This document shows positions 24,091 to 30,292 of a stretch of DNA of 64,000 nucleotides, piece after piece; the first letter of the stretch is position 1; every line of letters starts with the position of its first letter. This stretch comes from Stenotrophomonas terrae (GTDB lineage Bacteria; Pseudomonadota; Gammaproteobacteria; Xanthomonadales; Xanthomonadaceae), in NCBI RefSeq assembly GCF_001431465.1, contig NZ_LDJJ01000007.1:1-64000 (forward strand). Direction: 5' to 3'. The notes under the pieces were generated by a model. It had not been told where the DNA came from, ran no database searches, and was given only the letters and a program-made list of their open reading frames with translations. A program made the translations under genes and the position numbers.

Positions 24091-24982
24091 GGGCGTTGGC
24101 TCCAGATTTCGGGATGACGGGCAGCGACAGGCCGGCGGCCATTGCGTCGCGGAGGGATTGATTCGGGTCGCCGCCGGATGCGGCCAGGGTTTTCAGCGTC
24201 GGTAGGATCTGCAGCCAGCTCTGCACCGACAGCGTCCTACCGGAAACCCGGCGATGGCGAACGAACTGGGCAAGCACCTGGTGATCGATCCAGTCGGGCA
24301 GCGACCCCAACGGCGAGATCTCGCGATCGATGTCAGCCTCGGTCAGCTCGTTTCCACACACGCGGTGTGTGTTCTGACGGTTCCCTTTAGTTTCTGACGG
24401 TTCCGTGTCCCGTTTTTGGGACTGTTTCGCGGAAAAACGGGACTGTTTGGAGGGAAAAACGGGACTCTTTCCGGCGCTTTTTGGGACTGTCCCGTTTTCG
24501 GAACTATTCCGCTTTTGGGACTGTTCCGTTTTCGGTACCGTTTCGACTCTTTGACCAGCAAGCAGCCGATAGACGATCACCTGCTTCGTGTCGCCCATGC
24601 GGCGGCCACTGTCCTCGATGAATCCCAGTTCGCGCAGGCGCACGAGGTTGGCGAGAACCGTCTTGCGGTCCTGGCCTGTCGCCTCGGCCAGATAGGCCAC
24701 CGATGGGTATGCAAGCCAGGTGTCGCCGCTGGCGCAGTTCGCCGCCCCTTCGACTCGGCGAAGCACATAGCCGTGCTCGGCGGCCAGGGCGTGCAGCATC
24801 CGGTCATCGCCAGTCACCCCCATGATCTCGCTGGCCTCAGCCAAGCTCAGGTGGTGCGTGCTGTTGTTCGGATTGACCTTGTTGCGCAGCACCGCGCCGG
24901 ACATGCCAATGCGAATGCCCAGCGCCTCTGCCCCACCCGGGTAGTCCTTCACGGTCTTGTGGGCTGCGTCGGTGATGTTCAT
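23933..24982 (-). CDS. CII-like/replication initiator (O-like) protein
   Basis: A 349-aa protein that seems to join two modules. Residues 1-76 (KDYPGGAEALGIRIGMSGAVLRNKVNPNN and the LSLAEASEIMGVTGD block) resemble phage regulatory CII-family proteins. Residues 85-140 form a winged-helix (YLAEATGQDRKTVLANLVRLRELGFIED) like O-type initiators. Residues 148-205 are Lys/Ser/Gln-rich because that DNA is an iteron array. The C-terminus is linker-like and ends FIDAEYAVVG. GGAG lies 8 bp before the ATG. It would bind its own iterons and start replication. Confidence 0.72.
   Translation of the reverse strand: MNITDAAHKTVKDYPGGAEALGIRIGMSGAVLRNKVNPNNSTHHLSLAEASEIMGVTGDDRMLHALAAEHGYVLRRVEGAANCASGDTWLAYPSVAYLAEATGQDRKTVLANLVRLRELGFIEDSGRRMGDTKQVIVYRLLAGQRVETVPKTEQSQKRNSSENGTVPKSAGKSPVFPSKQSRFSAKQSQKRDTEPSETKGNRQNTHRVCGNELTEADIDREISPLGSLPDWIDHQVLAQFVRHRRVSGRTLSVQSWLQILPTLKTLAASGGDPNQSLRDAMAAGLSLPVIPKSGANAHGSTAEGSAAGVAQARAEYERRHGGGNAGRPGGAGRGQPAGDFIDAEYAVVG
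24371..24548. repeat. iteron cluster, probable phage replication origin
   Basis: Inside the O-like gene lie about nine related repeats. Two are TTCTGACGGTTCC (24371 and 24391). The rest follow GGGACTGTTYCG with variants, at roughly 24418, 24439, 24461, 24483, 24499, 24517 and 24534. Spacing is 16-22 bp, close to one or two helix turns. The placement within the initiator gene parallels the lambda origin in O. Confidence 0.75.
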
Positions 24983-25145
24983 TGCTGTGCTCCGTGAACG
25001 TGGTTTGCGACAAAGGCGCGGCGCACGATGGGCGCCATGAAAGGAATCGAACTCATCTCAATAGCCCCTCTCGACCGGAAAGCTGGGGCCGCCCTCCCTG
25101 CGGTAGGCTGCTGTTTCCACACGAACAGCCCGCAAGGAGGGCGAC

Positions 25146-25355
25146 ATGAAAATCGAACGACTCGATGCGATAGACGACAGCGGAAATGCCACGCAGATCG
25201 TGAGGACAACACCCCGAATGGACGCCAGCTCGCTGGATGGGCCAGCCAGCTTCGACGGACTGCCCACGTATCGAACGTTGGATGGCGAGCACCTGAACCC
25301 GTCGGACGGCGGGTTTGTGGGCATCCAGACAGAGCGCAGGTTCAAGCTCACTTAA
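25146..25355 (+). CDS. small phage hypothetical protein
   Basis: A 69-aa protein. AGGAGG at 25135-25140 lies 5 bp before the ATG, the strongest ribosome-binding site in this region. The sequence (MKIERLDAIDDSGNATQIVRT, LPTYRTLDGEHLNPSDGGFVG) suggests a small beta protein. It points against the leftward early operon and ends against the 25352 gene. I recognise no family. Confidence 0.6.
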   Translation: MKIERLDAIDDSGNATQIVRTTPRMDASSLDGPASFDGLPTYRTLDGEHLNPSDGGFVGIQTERRFKLT

Positions 25356-25555
25356 TCCTCACTCCAGTCGATAAGTGCAGCGGGAAGCACTCCGGGGTGC
25401 AGGCGGTGCATAGCCGCCATTCCCGCTTCGAAGATGACTCGTACCTGTCCGCCGGTGAGATTTCGCTCACTGGCCCACAGGGCGATATGGGCCGCCGCCT
25501 GATCGGCTGTTTCGTTCGGGATCGTCGAGGAATCGGCTTTCTGGAATGCGTCCAT
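25352..25555 (-). CDS. small phage early protein
   Basis: A 67-aa helical protein whose ATG lies 3 bp after the stop of the cro-like gene, so the two are probably cotranslated from PR. It has an Ala-rich N-terminal half (IALWASERNLTGGQVRVIFEAG) and an acidic tail. In lambdoid phages this position often holds a CII-like or accessory early protein. No family recognised. Confidence 0.6.
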   Translation of the reverse strand: MDAFQKADSSTIPNETADQAAAHIALWASERNLTGGQVRVIFEAGMAAMHRLHPGVLPAALIDWSED

Positions 25556-25558
25556 TGC

Positions 25559-26029
25559 TCAGGCCACCTCCACGGAAACGATGCGGTCGTCATCGGGATC
25601 TGCCGGAACGTGCTCGGCCTGGACCGCGGGCTGGACGCCCAACAGGCGCAGCACCTCGGGCAAAGCCGGCAGCGCGCGCTCTTCCTCCCAGCCTTCAACC
25701 TGCGCCAAAGGCAAACCCAGCACTGTGGCCAGCTGCTTGTCGTTGGTGAAGCCGAGCCGGGCTCGCAGCGCGCGCTTGCTTATGCGGCAATCAAGCTCAG
25801 CGGCCAATGCCCTTGGAGAACTGACAGAGCTGGCACCGTCCGTAGTGCCCCCAAAGACGTCAGTGCGTGTGACACGGGTGTACGGAGGGATACCTCGATA
25901 CTTCCAGTTCTGGACACGCTGAGTGCCCTTTGGCATCTCAAATCCCAAGCTTCGGGCCACGTCGGCCGGGCCACCAAGCGCATCTATCAGCTCGGCATCC
26001 TTGTGCATGACTTTGTCGGTCGAGTTCAT
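25559..26029 (-). CDS. Cro-like repressor with C-terminal extension
   Basis: The N-terminal domain (DAELIDALGGPADVARSLGFEMPKGTQRVQNWKYRGIPP) is a Cro/YdaS-type helix-turn-helix. A second HTH-like stretch follows (DKQLATVLGLPLAQVEGWE, near residue 100), then an acidic tail. A full-frame start at 26044 lies inside the -10 box of PR and is impossible. ATG 26029 is at the expected +1, so the mRNA may be leaderless; ATG 26008 is the other option. It is divergent from CI and would repress CI and early genes. Confidence 0.75.
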   Translation of the reverse strand: MNSTDKVMHKDAELIDALGGPADVARSLGFEMPKGTQRVQNWKYRGIPPYTRVTRTDVFGGTTDGASSVSSPRALAAELDCRISKRALRARLGFTNDKQLATVLGLPLAQVEGWEEERALPALPEVLRLLGVQPAVQAEHVPADPDDDRIVSVEVA

Positions 26030-26035
26030 GCGCCA

Positions 26036-26064
26036 ATTAAACACCTTGTTTAAACATCAGTCAA
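26036..26064 (-). promoter_or_regulatory. PR promoter of the early leftward operon
   Basis: On the minus strand, TTGACT (-35, 26064-26059) and TTTAAT (-10, 26041-26036) are separated by exactly 17 bp. Both hexamers are identical to those of PL at 29355-29383. The -10 is covered by the 26037 operator. Confidence 0.85.
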
Positions 26065-26090
26065 CGCGGCGTTTAACAACGCGGCGTTTA
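26037..26090. promoter_or_regulatory. OR operators between cI and cro
   Basis: A perfect inverted repeat TTAAACA-CCT-TGTTTAA lies at 26037-26053. Two further direct copies of ACGCGGCGTTTA at 26064-26075 and 26079-26090 contain the palindrome AACGCGGCGTT and the shared half-site GTTTA. Together they give three sites, as expected for a lambdoid CI/Cro switch. The first matches the OL site at 29366-29382 in both arms. Confidence 0.8.
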
Positions 26091-26108
26091 GTCCCGCGAC
26101 AATGGCCC

Positions 26109-26798
26109 ATGACCGAAATGCACTCTTCCATGAAGCGCCTTTACGCTGCGGCTGCTCAGCTGGAGCCCGCGATCAGAGGGCAGTCGGCGCTTGCAAGGGC
26201 GCTAGGCCAATCCCCGCAGACCCTAAAGAACTGGGAGTCTCGATCGACTGGCGTTTCAGCAGCTGGCGCAAATAGGGCGCAGCAAGAGCTAGGGATTAGC
26301 TCGACTTGGATTCTGGAAGCGCACGCGCCAATGTTCATAGGCGCTCCGTCCACCGTCTCTACTCCTGCGACGCCAGACGCCTATGTTCGCGTTCAGCAAC
26401 TGGAGGCCACGGCAGGCATGGGAGAAGGGGTGGAAAACCCGGATTTTCCGGAGGTTATTCGAGCAATAGATTTCGAGCCAGGCTACATCCGTAGCATTGT
26501 AGGATTCGTGCCTGTGCCTGGACGCTTGCGACTGATTTCGGGCAGCGGCGATTCGATGCTGCCGATCATCCAACCTGGCGACGCAGTTGTCGTAGATACC
26601 GGCATAACTTCGTTTGACGGCGACGGCATTTATCTGATCAACATGGGAAACGGCCAGCAGATAAAGCGCTTGATCGACAGAGGGATCATCCACGTTGCCA
26701 GCGAGAATAAAAGCTACGGCGATCCCTTTCCCATCCCGGAAGGAACAGTGATTGGCGGAAAGGTCTATCTCCGCAATCGGATCGAACGATTTAACTAG
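26109..26798 (+). CDS. CI-type repressor with S24 (LexA-like) peptidase domain
   Basis: A 229-aa protein from ATG 26109; ATGs at 26118 and 26130 are alternatives and none has a strong ribosome-binding site. The N-terminal HTH is QSALARALGQSPQTLKNWE (residues about 24-42). A short linker has an Ala-Gly pair (EATAGMGEG) suited to self-cleavage. The C-terminal S24 domain has SGDSMLPIIQPGD (catalytic Ser) and QIKRLIDR (catalytic Lys). It should hold PR and PL silent in the lysogen and be inactivated by RecA after DNA damage. Confidence 0.87.
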   Translation: MTEMHSSMKRLYAAAAQLEPAIRGQSALARALGQSPQTLKNWESRSTGVSAAGANRAQQELGISSTWILEAHAPMFIGAPSTVSTPATPDAYVRVQQLEATAGMGEGVENPDFPEVIRAIDFEPGYIRSIVGFVPVPGRLRLISGSGDSMLPIIQPGDAVVVDTGITSFDGDGIYLINMGNGQQIKRLIDRGIIHVASENKSYGDPFPIPEGTVIGGKVYLRNRIERFN

Positions 26799-26813
26799 TC
26801 CGCGGCCCCCAAC

Positions 26814-26842
26814 AAAAAAGCCCTGCCAATGCAGGGCTTTTT
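26814..26842 (+). terminator. terminator of cI
   Basis: The stem GCCCTGC / GCAGGGC, extended by flanking A/T pairs, has a CAAT loop and a T5 run. It starts 16 bp after the cI stop and separates cI from the cassette array. Confidence 0.88.
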
Positions 26843-26889
26843 CGTGCCAGCCTTCATCAGCCGGCGGCGGCCTGCGGCCAGAAGCGGAA

Positions 26890-26949
26890 GTTCAACTCTG
26901 GAATTAAGCCGCACCGCGAAGCGGTGTCGGCTTGAATGAACTGTTAGGC
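26890..26949 (-). repeat. attC site 1
   Basis: Read on the minus strand it starts with GCCTAAC, contains TTCATTCAAGCCGA, the loop CCGCTTCGCGG, CGGCTTAATTC, and ends with the GTTRRRY core GTTGAAC. This order closely follows the aadA-type attC of class 1 integrons. The arms can pair into a hairpin with an extra unpaired base on one side, as recombination requires. The stop of the 26944 gene lies in its first core. Confidence 0.9.
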
Positions 26950-27324
26950 GGCACATGACAACGATGCAACCGCCCGACGTAGTTGAAGCCAATAGTTGAA
27001 AGCTATGAAGCAGGAGACTGGATAGCCAACTAGCCAGAGTGGATTGATGAGTGAAAGTAGCAATGGACGGCGCAACCAACGCGCAACCTTTTGCTCTACC
27101 TCCGGAAAGTGCCAATCCGGAAGTGTCGTACCCATAAGCAGTAAGGCATAAGCCGTCTCGATTGCGAAGGCTCCGCAGGTTTCCCAAAACACAGCGCGAT
27201 TGAACTCAGGCATGTCCTTGGGTTGAGCGGAAATCTCGCGTCCGAAGCGTTGGAAATCTTCTTCGTCCAGACCGATTTCGGTCCAGGCGTAAGATACCGC
27301 CTCCCAGATTTTCTCTCGGTTCAC
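26944..27324 (-). CDS. cassette-borne membrane protein
   Basis: A 126-aa protein. The N-terminal 50 residues are soluble and acidic (WEAVSYAWTEIGLDEEDFQRFG). Two hydrophobic segments follow, about residues 48-65 and 88-108 (LLLSLINPLWLVGYPVSCFIAF). The TAA stop lies within the GCCTAAC core of attC1, so gene and site form one cassette. Codon use and GC content are lower than in core genes. Function unknown. Confidence 0.75.
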   Translation of the reverse strand: MNREKIWEAVSYAWTEIGLDEEDFQRFGREISAQPKDMPEFNRAVFWETCGAFAIETAYALLLMGTTLPDWHFPEVEQKVARWLRRPLLLSLINPLWLVGYPVSCFIAFNYWLQLRRAVASLSCAA

Positions 27325-27340
27325 GTGAGACTCCTTTGCC

Positions 27341-27400
27341 GCCTAACTCCGAAATTAAGTCGACTCGCGAAGCGAGTTCGGCTTGAATGAACTGTTAGGC
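27341..27400 (-). repeat. attC site 2
   Basis: Sixty bp with perfectly complementary outer cores GCCTAAC and GTTAGGC. The minus strand carries TTCATTCAAGCCGA, the central hairpin tip ACTCGCTTCGCGAGT and GACTTAATTTC. Same length and design as attC1. It closes the cassette that carries the 27407-27724 gene. Confidence 0.92.
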
Positions 27401-27406
27401 GCCACC

Positions 27407-27724
27407 CTACGATCCGAAGCCGCCAGGAAGCAACCGGACCTCTGCGGACATGCAGACGCCATTACCACCGGATAGTGGCCGTACACCCAAGATGGTGCCC
27501 TGCTGCGTGAGCTCCGCCTGGACTATGACGATAGGCTGCTCAGAGCCATCCTCCAGTAGCTGAACTGCGCAGCATGGAAGGCTCATTGGAGCTGGAGTGG
27601 AACCACCCTGCACATAGAAGACGGCAGAGCCGGCCGTAACATCAGCCTCGGTTGCTGGGCGGCCGACTATGCACGGTGTGGCATGCCAATCGGTTGCCGA
27701 AACGGGACCCCAAAGATCAGTCAT
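27407..27724 (-). CDS. cassette-borne hypothetical protein
   Basis: A 105-aa soluble protein with distinctive stretches WGPVSATDWHATPCIVGRPATEADV, AVFYVQGGS and ILGVRPLSGGNGVCM. It is beta-rich, with three to four Cys residues. The TAG stop lies 6 bp before attC2, and a GTTAGGC cassette boundary lies 13 bp before the start, so this is a compact cassette. No family recognised. Confidence 0.72.
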   Translation of the reverse strand: MTDLWGPVSATDWHATPCIVGRPATEADVTAGSAVFYVQGGSTPAPMSLPCCAVQLLEDGSEQPIVIVQAELTQQGTILGVRPLSGGNGVCMSAEVRLLPGGFGS

Positions 27725-27736
27725 AGCTGTAGTGGC

Positions 27737-27886
27737 GCCTAACTATCTAATAGACGGACCCGTGGGTCCGGTTATACGACTTATCCACAAAGCGCCGTAT
27801 GGTGTGCTTTGCCCTTGATACAGCTCGATCTTAGGGCCGCTGGGTCCGGCTAACAACCCTGCGTATAACCGGACCCAGCGGTAGGC
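27737..27886 (-). repeat. 150-bp attC-like palindrome / ORF-less cassette
   Basis: The element is bounded by GCCTAAC (27737) and GGTAGGC (27880). Inside, GGGTCCGGTTATACG (27764-27778) pairs exactly with CGTATAACCGGACCC (27862-27876), and a second 13-bp inverted repeat, CCGCTGGGTCCGG / CCGGACCCAGCGG, lies at 27837 and 27869. The size and cores resemble a long attC of the Vibrio or Xanthomonas chromosomal-integron kind. With 27887-27952 it forms a unit without a gene. Confidence 0.6.
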
Positions 27887-27952
27887 TCGGCGGCCGCACC
27901 AATGGCCGCTATGGGTCGCAGGACGCCCTACTCCCTACGGCCAGGAGCAGAC

Positions 27953-28012
27953 GTTAAACTCCGGAATTAGGCCGCGCCGCGAAGCGGCATCGGCTTGAAT
28001 GAATTGTTAGGG
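27953..28012 (-). repeat. attC site 3
   Basis: The minus strand carries CCCTAAC, TTCATTCAAGCCGA, the TGCCGCTTCGCGGCG tip and CGGCCTAATTC, and ends in GTTTAAC, a slightly off-consensus core. It is very close to attC1 and to aadA-type sites. The TAA stop of the 28007 gene lies inside the CCCTAAC. Confidence 0.88.
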
Positions 28013-28405
28013 CGCATCCACGTGCCCAAGGACGGTACCGTCCTGAACATAGTAGATGGTCTGAATTCCCTGATACAGGTCTGAAACCTCAAAGGTCATT
28101 TGGTGCGCACAAAGACAAGCCGTAGCCATGCCAGAAGGTGATTTTGTCGGGAGCGACAGAGTTGCAGCATTGCGCCACTCACGAAGCTCTGGCTTGTCTG
28201 GAAGATACGCACAGTTGAGCTGGGCGGTGACGATGAGCGTAACGACATTGCCATTGCGGCTGGATTCCAGACGGGCGGCCTGCTCCAGTGGAGGGGCGTT
28301 GTCACACAGCTCCTTATCCGCGACAAGGGACACGGTGCCGGCGCTGGCCGTGATGGGCAGCCAAGCAATCTGGAGTAGTACAGACCAAACTGCGCGAATC
28401 TTCAT
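28007..28405 (-). CDS. cassette-borne secreted protein
   Basis: A 132-aa protein from ATG 28405, preferred because it starts a clear signal peptide (MKIRAVWSVLLQIAWLPITASAG, cleavage near residue 23); upstream in-frame ATGs would bury it. The mature part contains several Cys residues (LCDNAPPLEQ, NCAYLPDKP, ACLCAHQMTFEV) and is probably a small disulfide-bonded periplasmic protein. The stop is embedded in attC3. Function unknown. Confidence 0.72.
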   Translation of the reverse strand: MKIRAVWSVLLQIAWLPITASAGTVSLVADKELCDNAPPLEQAARLESSRNGNVVTLIVTAQLNCAYLPDKPELREWRNAATLSLPTKSPSGMATACLCAHQMTFEVSDLYQGIQTIYYVQDGTVLGHVDAP

Positions 28406-28410
28406 ATGCG

Positions 28411-28632
28411 CCCCAACTACAGAATAGACAGGCCCCATGCCGGGCATTACCCCTGATACAGCCCGATCTTAGGACGGCGGGGTCCGGCGAACAAGCCGAC
28501 GTATGACCGGAGTTAGCGCTAGGCCCTGCGGCCGCATCAATGTCCGCTATGGGTCGCATGCCGTCCTGCGGCCAAGAGCAGGCTTTTGCACCAGACACGC
28601 AGGCCGAGCCGCGAAGCGGCTTCCCTTTGGTT
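28411..28632 (-). other. decayed cassette leader / attC relics
   Basis: About 220 bp without a gene. From 28480 to 28560 it aligns with 27815-27920 (shared GATACAGCYCGATCTTAGG and CGCTATGGGTCGCA), so the two gaps are diverged copies. Near 28600-28625 the sequence GCCGCTTCGCGGC with a CGGCC flank looks like the tip and one arm of an attC whose outer cores are lost. CCCCAAC at 28411 occupies the place of a core. Confidence 0.5.
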
Positions 28633-28633
28633 C

Positions 28634-29080
28634 TCACAATTTCTTCTCGAGAACGATCCTGACAAATGGAATCCAGTGGTCACCATCCAGTTGCGTCCAT
28701 TCGCCAGTCAACTGTGATCCATCAACGCTGAAGCATCCAACGAAACGCTGGCTTTTCCCTTCAATCGTGTAATTGCACTCGTTGATCCTGGATACGAAAT
28801 CATTCGTGCTCCCGTCAGGATCGTAGCTTCGACTGAAGAACTCGCCGGTGGTGCCGTTGATCCCAATTATTTCGATCGACTGCACGCGCTGTGACCCCAT
28901 CATGGCGTCCACCTCATGCATCAGGAACTGCCCGTTCGGCAGCCATGAATAGATATCAGTCGCCTGCGACCTGCCCCCTGCACTGCCATCGGGCTCGAGC
29001 GCAGTGATGGTGGTCTGCCACGCCCCATGCAGGACGTCGAGGCGGCGGTGATGATCGGAAGGGAAGTTGTGCTGAGCCAT
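28634..29080 (-). CDS. DUF1579-like protein
   Basis: A 148-aa soluble protein with AGGAGA 7 bp before the ATG. The layout is LDVLHGAWQTTI at the start, YSWLPNGQFLMHEVDAMMG in the middle, then IIGINGTTGEFFSRSYD and a C-terminal beta-rich half ending GEWTQLDGDHWIPFVRIVL. This matches the DUF1579/lipocalin-like small-ligand-binding fold. Its function is unknown. It is the rightmost gene of the cassette region and is followed by a decayed attC, so it was probably the oldest cassette. Confidence 0.72.
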   Translation of the reverse strand: MAQHNFPSDHHRRLDVLHGAWQTTITALEPDGSAGGRSQATDIYSWLPNGQFLMHEVDAMMGSQRVQSIEIIGINGTTGEFFSRSYDPDGSTNDFVSRINECNYTIEGKSQRFVGCFSVDGSQLTGEWTQLDGDHWIPFVRIVLEKKL

Positions 29081-29342
29081 GAAATTCTCCTGTTGGTGTC
29101 AATTCGACGAACCAGAGTGGGAAATCTCGACATGCCGACGCTTTTTTTTTACAGGGAAGCACACTTGTTGCCGCCCCGAGCTACGGACACCTCCCGCAGC
29201 AGCCACTTCAACCGCTGATTCAGGGCGCACGCCCCGATGCACACTGACACTACCGATCCCTTACGGCCAAAACACGCCGGGTATGCGGATGTCCGCTTTG
29301 GGTCGCTACCAGCCAACCGGCGGAGCTCGGGAAAGGCATAAA

Positions 29343-29382
29343 TTAAACATCTTGTTGACTTGTAGTTAAACACGCTGTTTAA
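29343..29382. promoter_or_regulatory. OL operators
   Basis: A perfect inverted repeat TTAAACA-CGC-TGTTTAA lies at 29366-29382, and an imperfect copy (TTAAACA-TCT-TGTTGAC) at 29343-29359. The arms are those of the OR site at 26037. The two operator clusters are 3.3 kb apart, as in lambda (OL-OR about 2.4 kb), which could allow CI looping. Confidence 0.82.
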
Positions 29383-29383
29383 T
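29355..29383 (+). promoter_or_regulatory. PL promoter of the rightward operon
   Basis: TTGACT (29355-29360), a 17-bp spacer and TTTAAT (29378-29383). Hexamers and spacing are identical to PR, and both operators overlap it. It should drive the genes from 29438 toward xis and int. Confidence 0.87.
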
Positions 29384-29437
29384 TCCTCCATCGCCCCGCG
29401 ACACACCCATTCCGGGCAGGGGCTGGAGATCAGGTTC

Positions 29438-29911
29438 ATGGCAACCGCCCGTACCTTCCTCGCCGCTCTGTGCCTCGCACTGAGCGGTTGCGCCGCCACC
29501 GGCCAGCCCGAGCCCTCCCCGGCCGCTGAGGTCACCACCGATGGCGAAGTGACCATCCCGGCAGACCTGGTCATCAGCAGCCCCCGCATCTGCGCCGCCC
29601 TCGCCGTCTACGAGCTCTCCGAGCATGACGACTGGGGCCTGCGCGCCACCATCGCCGGCACAGCCTTGAACGGCTTTCGCGCCGCCGAACGCGTGCCCAA
29701 CTGCGCCGCCGGCGTCGCCGTCGCGCTGACCAAAAACTTCTCGGAACGCCGCTGGCTGCTCGCGCTCGAAGCCGTCGATGCAGTCACCTCCGGCTCCTAC
29801 TCCGTTCCCCTCGCATGCGCCCGGGCAACTGCGGTTGTCCCCCTGTCTGCCGCAGACGCCCGGGCGCACTGCGTCATCTATGACCTGGCTTTCGTCGGTG
29901 GTGCGCAATGA
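29438..29911 (+). CDS. phage-encoded lipoprotein, first gene of PL operon
   Basis: A 157-aa protein with a lipoprotein signal (LAALCLALSGC, Cys18), so it is lipid-anchored in the envelope. The mature part has paired Cys residues (RICAALAVY, PNCAAGVAV, PLACARATAV) and an Ala-rich helical build. GGAGATCAGG precedes the ATG. Being first behind PL, it is expressed on induction or at low level in the lysogen; a role in superinfection or envelope control is possible but unproven. Confidence 0.72.
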   Translation: MATARTFLAALCLALSGCAATGQPEPSPAAEVTTDGEVTIPADLVISSPRICAALAVYELSEHDDWGLRATIAGTALNGFRAAERVPNCAAGVAVALTKNFSERRWLLALEAVDAVTSGSYSVPLACARATAVVPLSAADARAHCVIYDLAFVGGAQ

Positions 29912-30009
29912 AGCACTCCACGCGCGAGTTCCTCGGAACCCTTCTCGTCACCCTGGCAGCTGCCGCCATCATCGGCGCGCTTCTCGCGCTGCTGTCCTAC
30001 GGCAAATAG
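29908..30009 (+). CDS. 33-aa membrane peptide
   Basis: The start overlaps the lipoprotein stop (ATGA), implying coupled translation. The peptide has a short basic N-terminus (MKHSTREF), a hydrophobic span (LLVTLAAAAIIGALLALL) and a short SYGK tail. It probably partners the lipoprotein in the inner membrane. The evidence is coupling and composition. Confidence 0.6.
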   Translation: MKHSTREFLGTLLVTLAAAAIIGALLALLSYGK

Positions 30010-30018
30010 GAGAGGCAC

Positions 30019-30285
30019 ATGCAACGCATGATCAGCGAGCCGACACCGATCATCCCCTGCAGCAAAGGCCACGCCGCACGACACATGCTCGATCTCCGCC
30101 GGGAATCGGCAGGCGGCGGCCACAGCGTGGAATGCGCGTGCACCAGCACTGCCAAGCACCTCACCTTCGAAGAAGCCCATGCGGAGTGGTGCCTTGTGCA
30201 CGGACAGCGCGCGCCGAAACGCAGACCAGCAGGGAAGCGATCGGTATTCCCGTCTGAGCTCGCCCAGCTGCAGCTGAGTCTGTGA
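30019..30285 (+). CDS. small Cys/His-containing phage protein
   Basis: An 88-aa protein with AGGAGAG before the ATG. It contains PCSKGHAARHML, VECACTS and AEWCLVHG, a Cys/His distribution suggesting a zinc-binding fold. The C-terminus is basic. It lies within the PL operon, 9 bp after the membrane peptide and 7 bp before the winged-helix gene. No family recognised. Confidence 0.65.
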   Translation: MQRMISEPTPIIPCSKGHAARHMLDLRRESAGGGHSVECACTSTAKHLTFEEAHAEWCLVHGQRAPKRRPAGKRSVFPSELAQLQLSL

Positions 30286-30292
30286 AACGCCC

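Larger units (their letters stand above)
26890..29080 (-). mobile_element. integron-type gene-cassette array without integrase (CALIN)
   Basis: Three 60-bp attC sites in the same minus-strand orientation (26890, 27341, 27953), plus a 150-bp attC-like palindrome and decayed relatives to the right, alternate with four small minus-strand genes. Two of the genes end with their TAA inside the RYYYAAC core of the following attC, the hallmark of cassettes. No integron integrase is present in the window; the tyrosine recombinase at 33797 is a phage integrase at its own att site. The array sits between the cI terminator and the PL promoter of the prophage. Confidence 0.85.
29081..29437. other. gap between cassette array and PL operon
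   Basis: About 350 bp without a gene. It contains a T10 run near 29143, a third copy of the ATGTCCGCTTTGGGTCGC motif at 29289-29306 (others at 27901 and 28540), and then the PL operators and promoter. It therefore marks the border between cassette-derived and phage sequence. Confidence 0.6.

Noticed and set aside
24571..24600. iteron DNA considered as a protein repeat domain
   Set aside because: The regularity is in the DNA period (16-22 bp, not a multiple of three throughout), so an origin explains it better.
28007..28447. start of the cassette secreted protein at 28447
   Set aside because: The upstream in-frame ATG would place 14 residues before a clear signal peptide; ATG 28405 is preferred.
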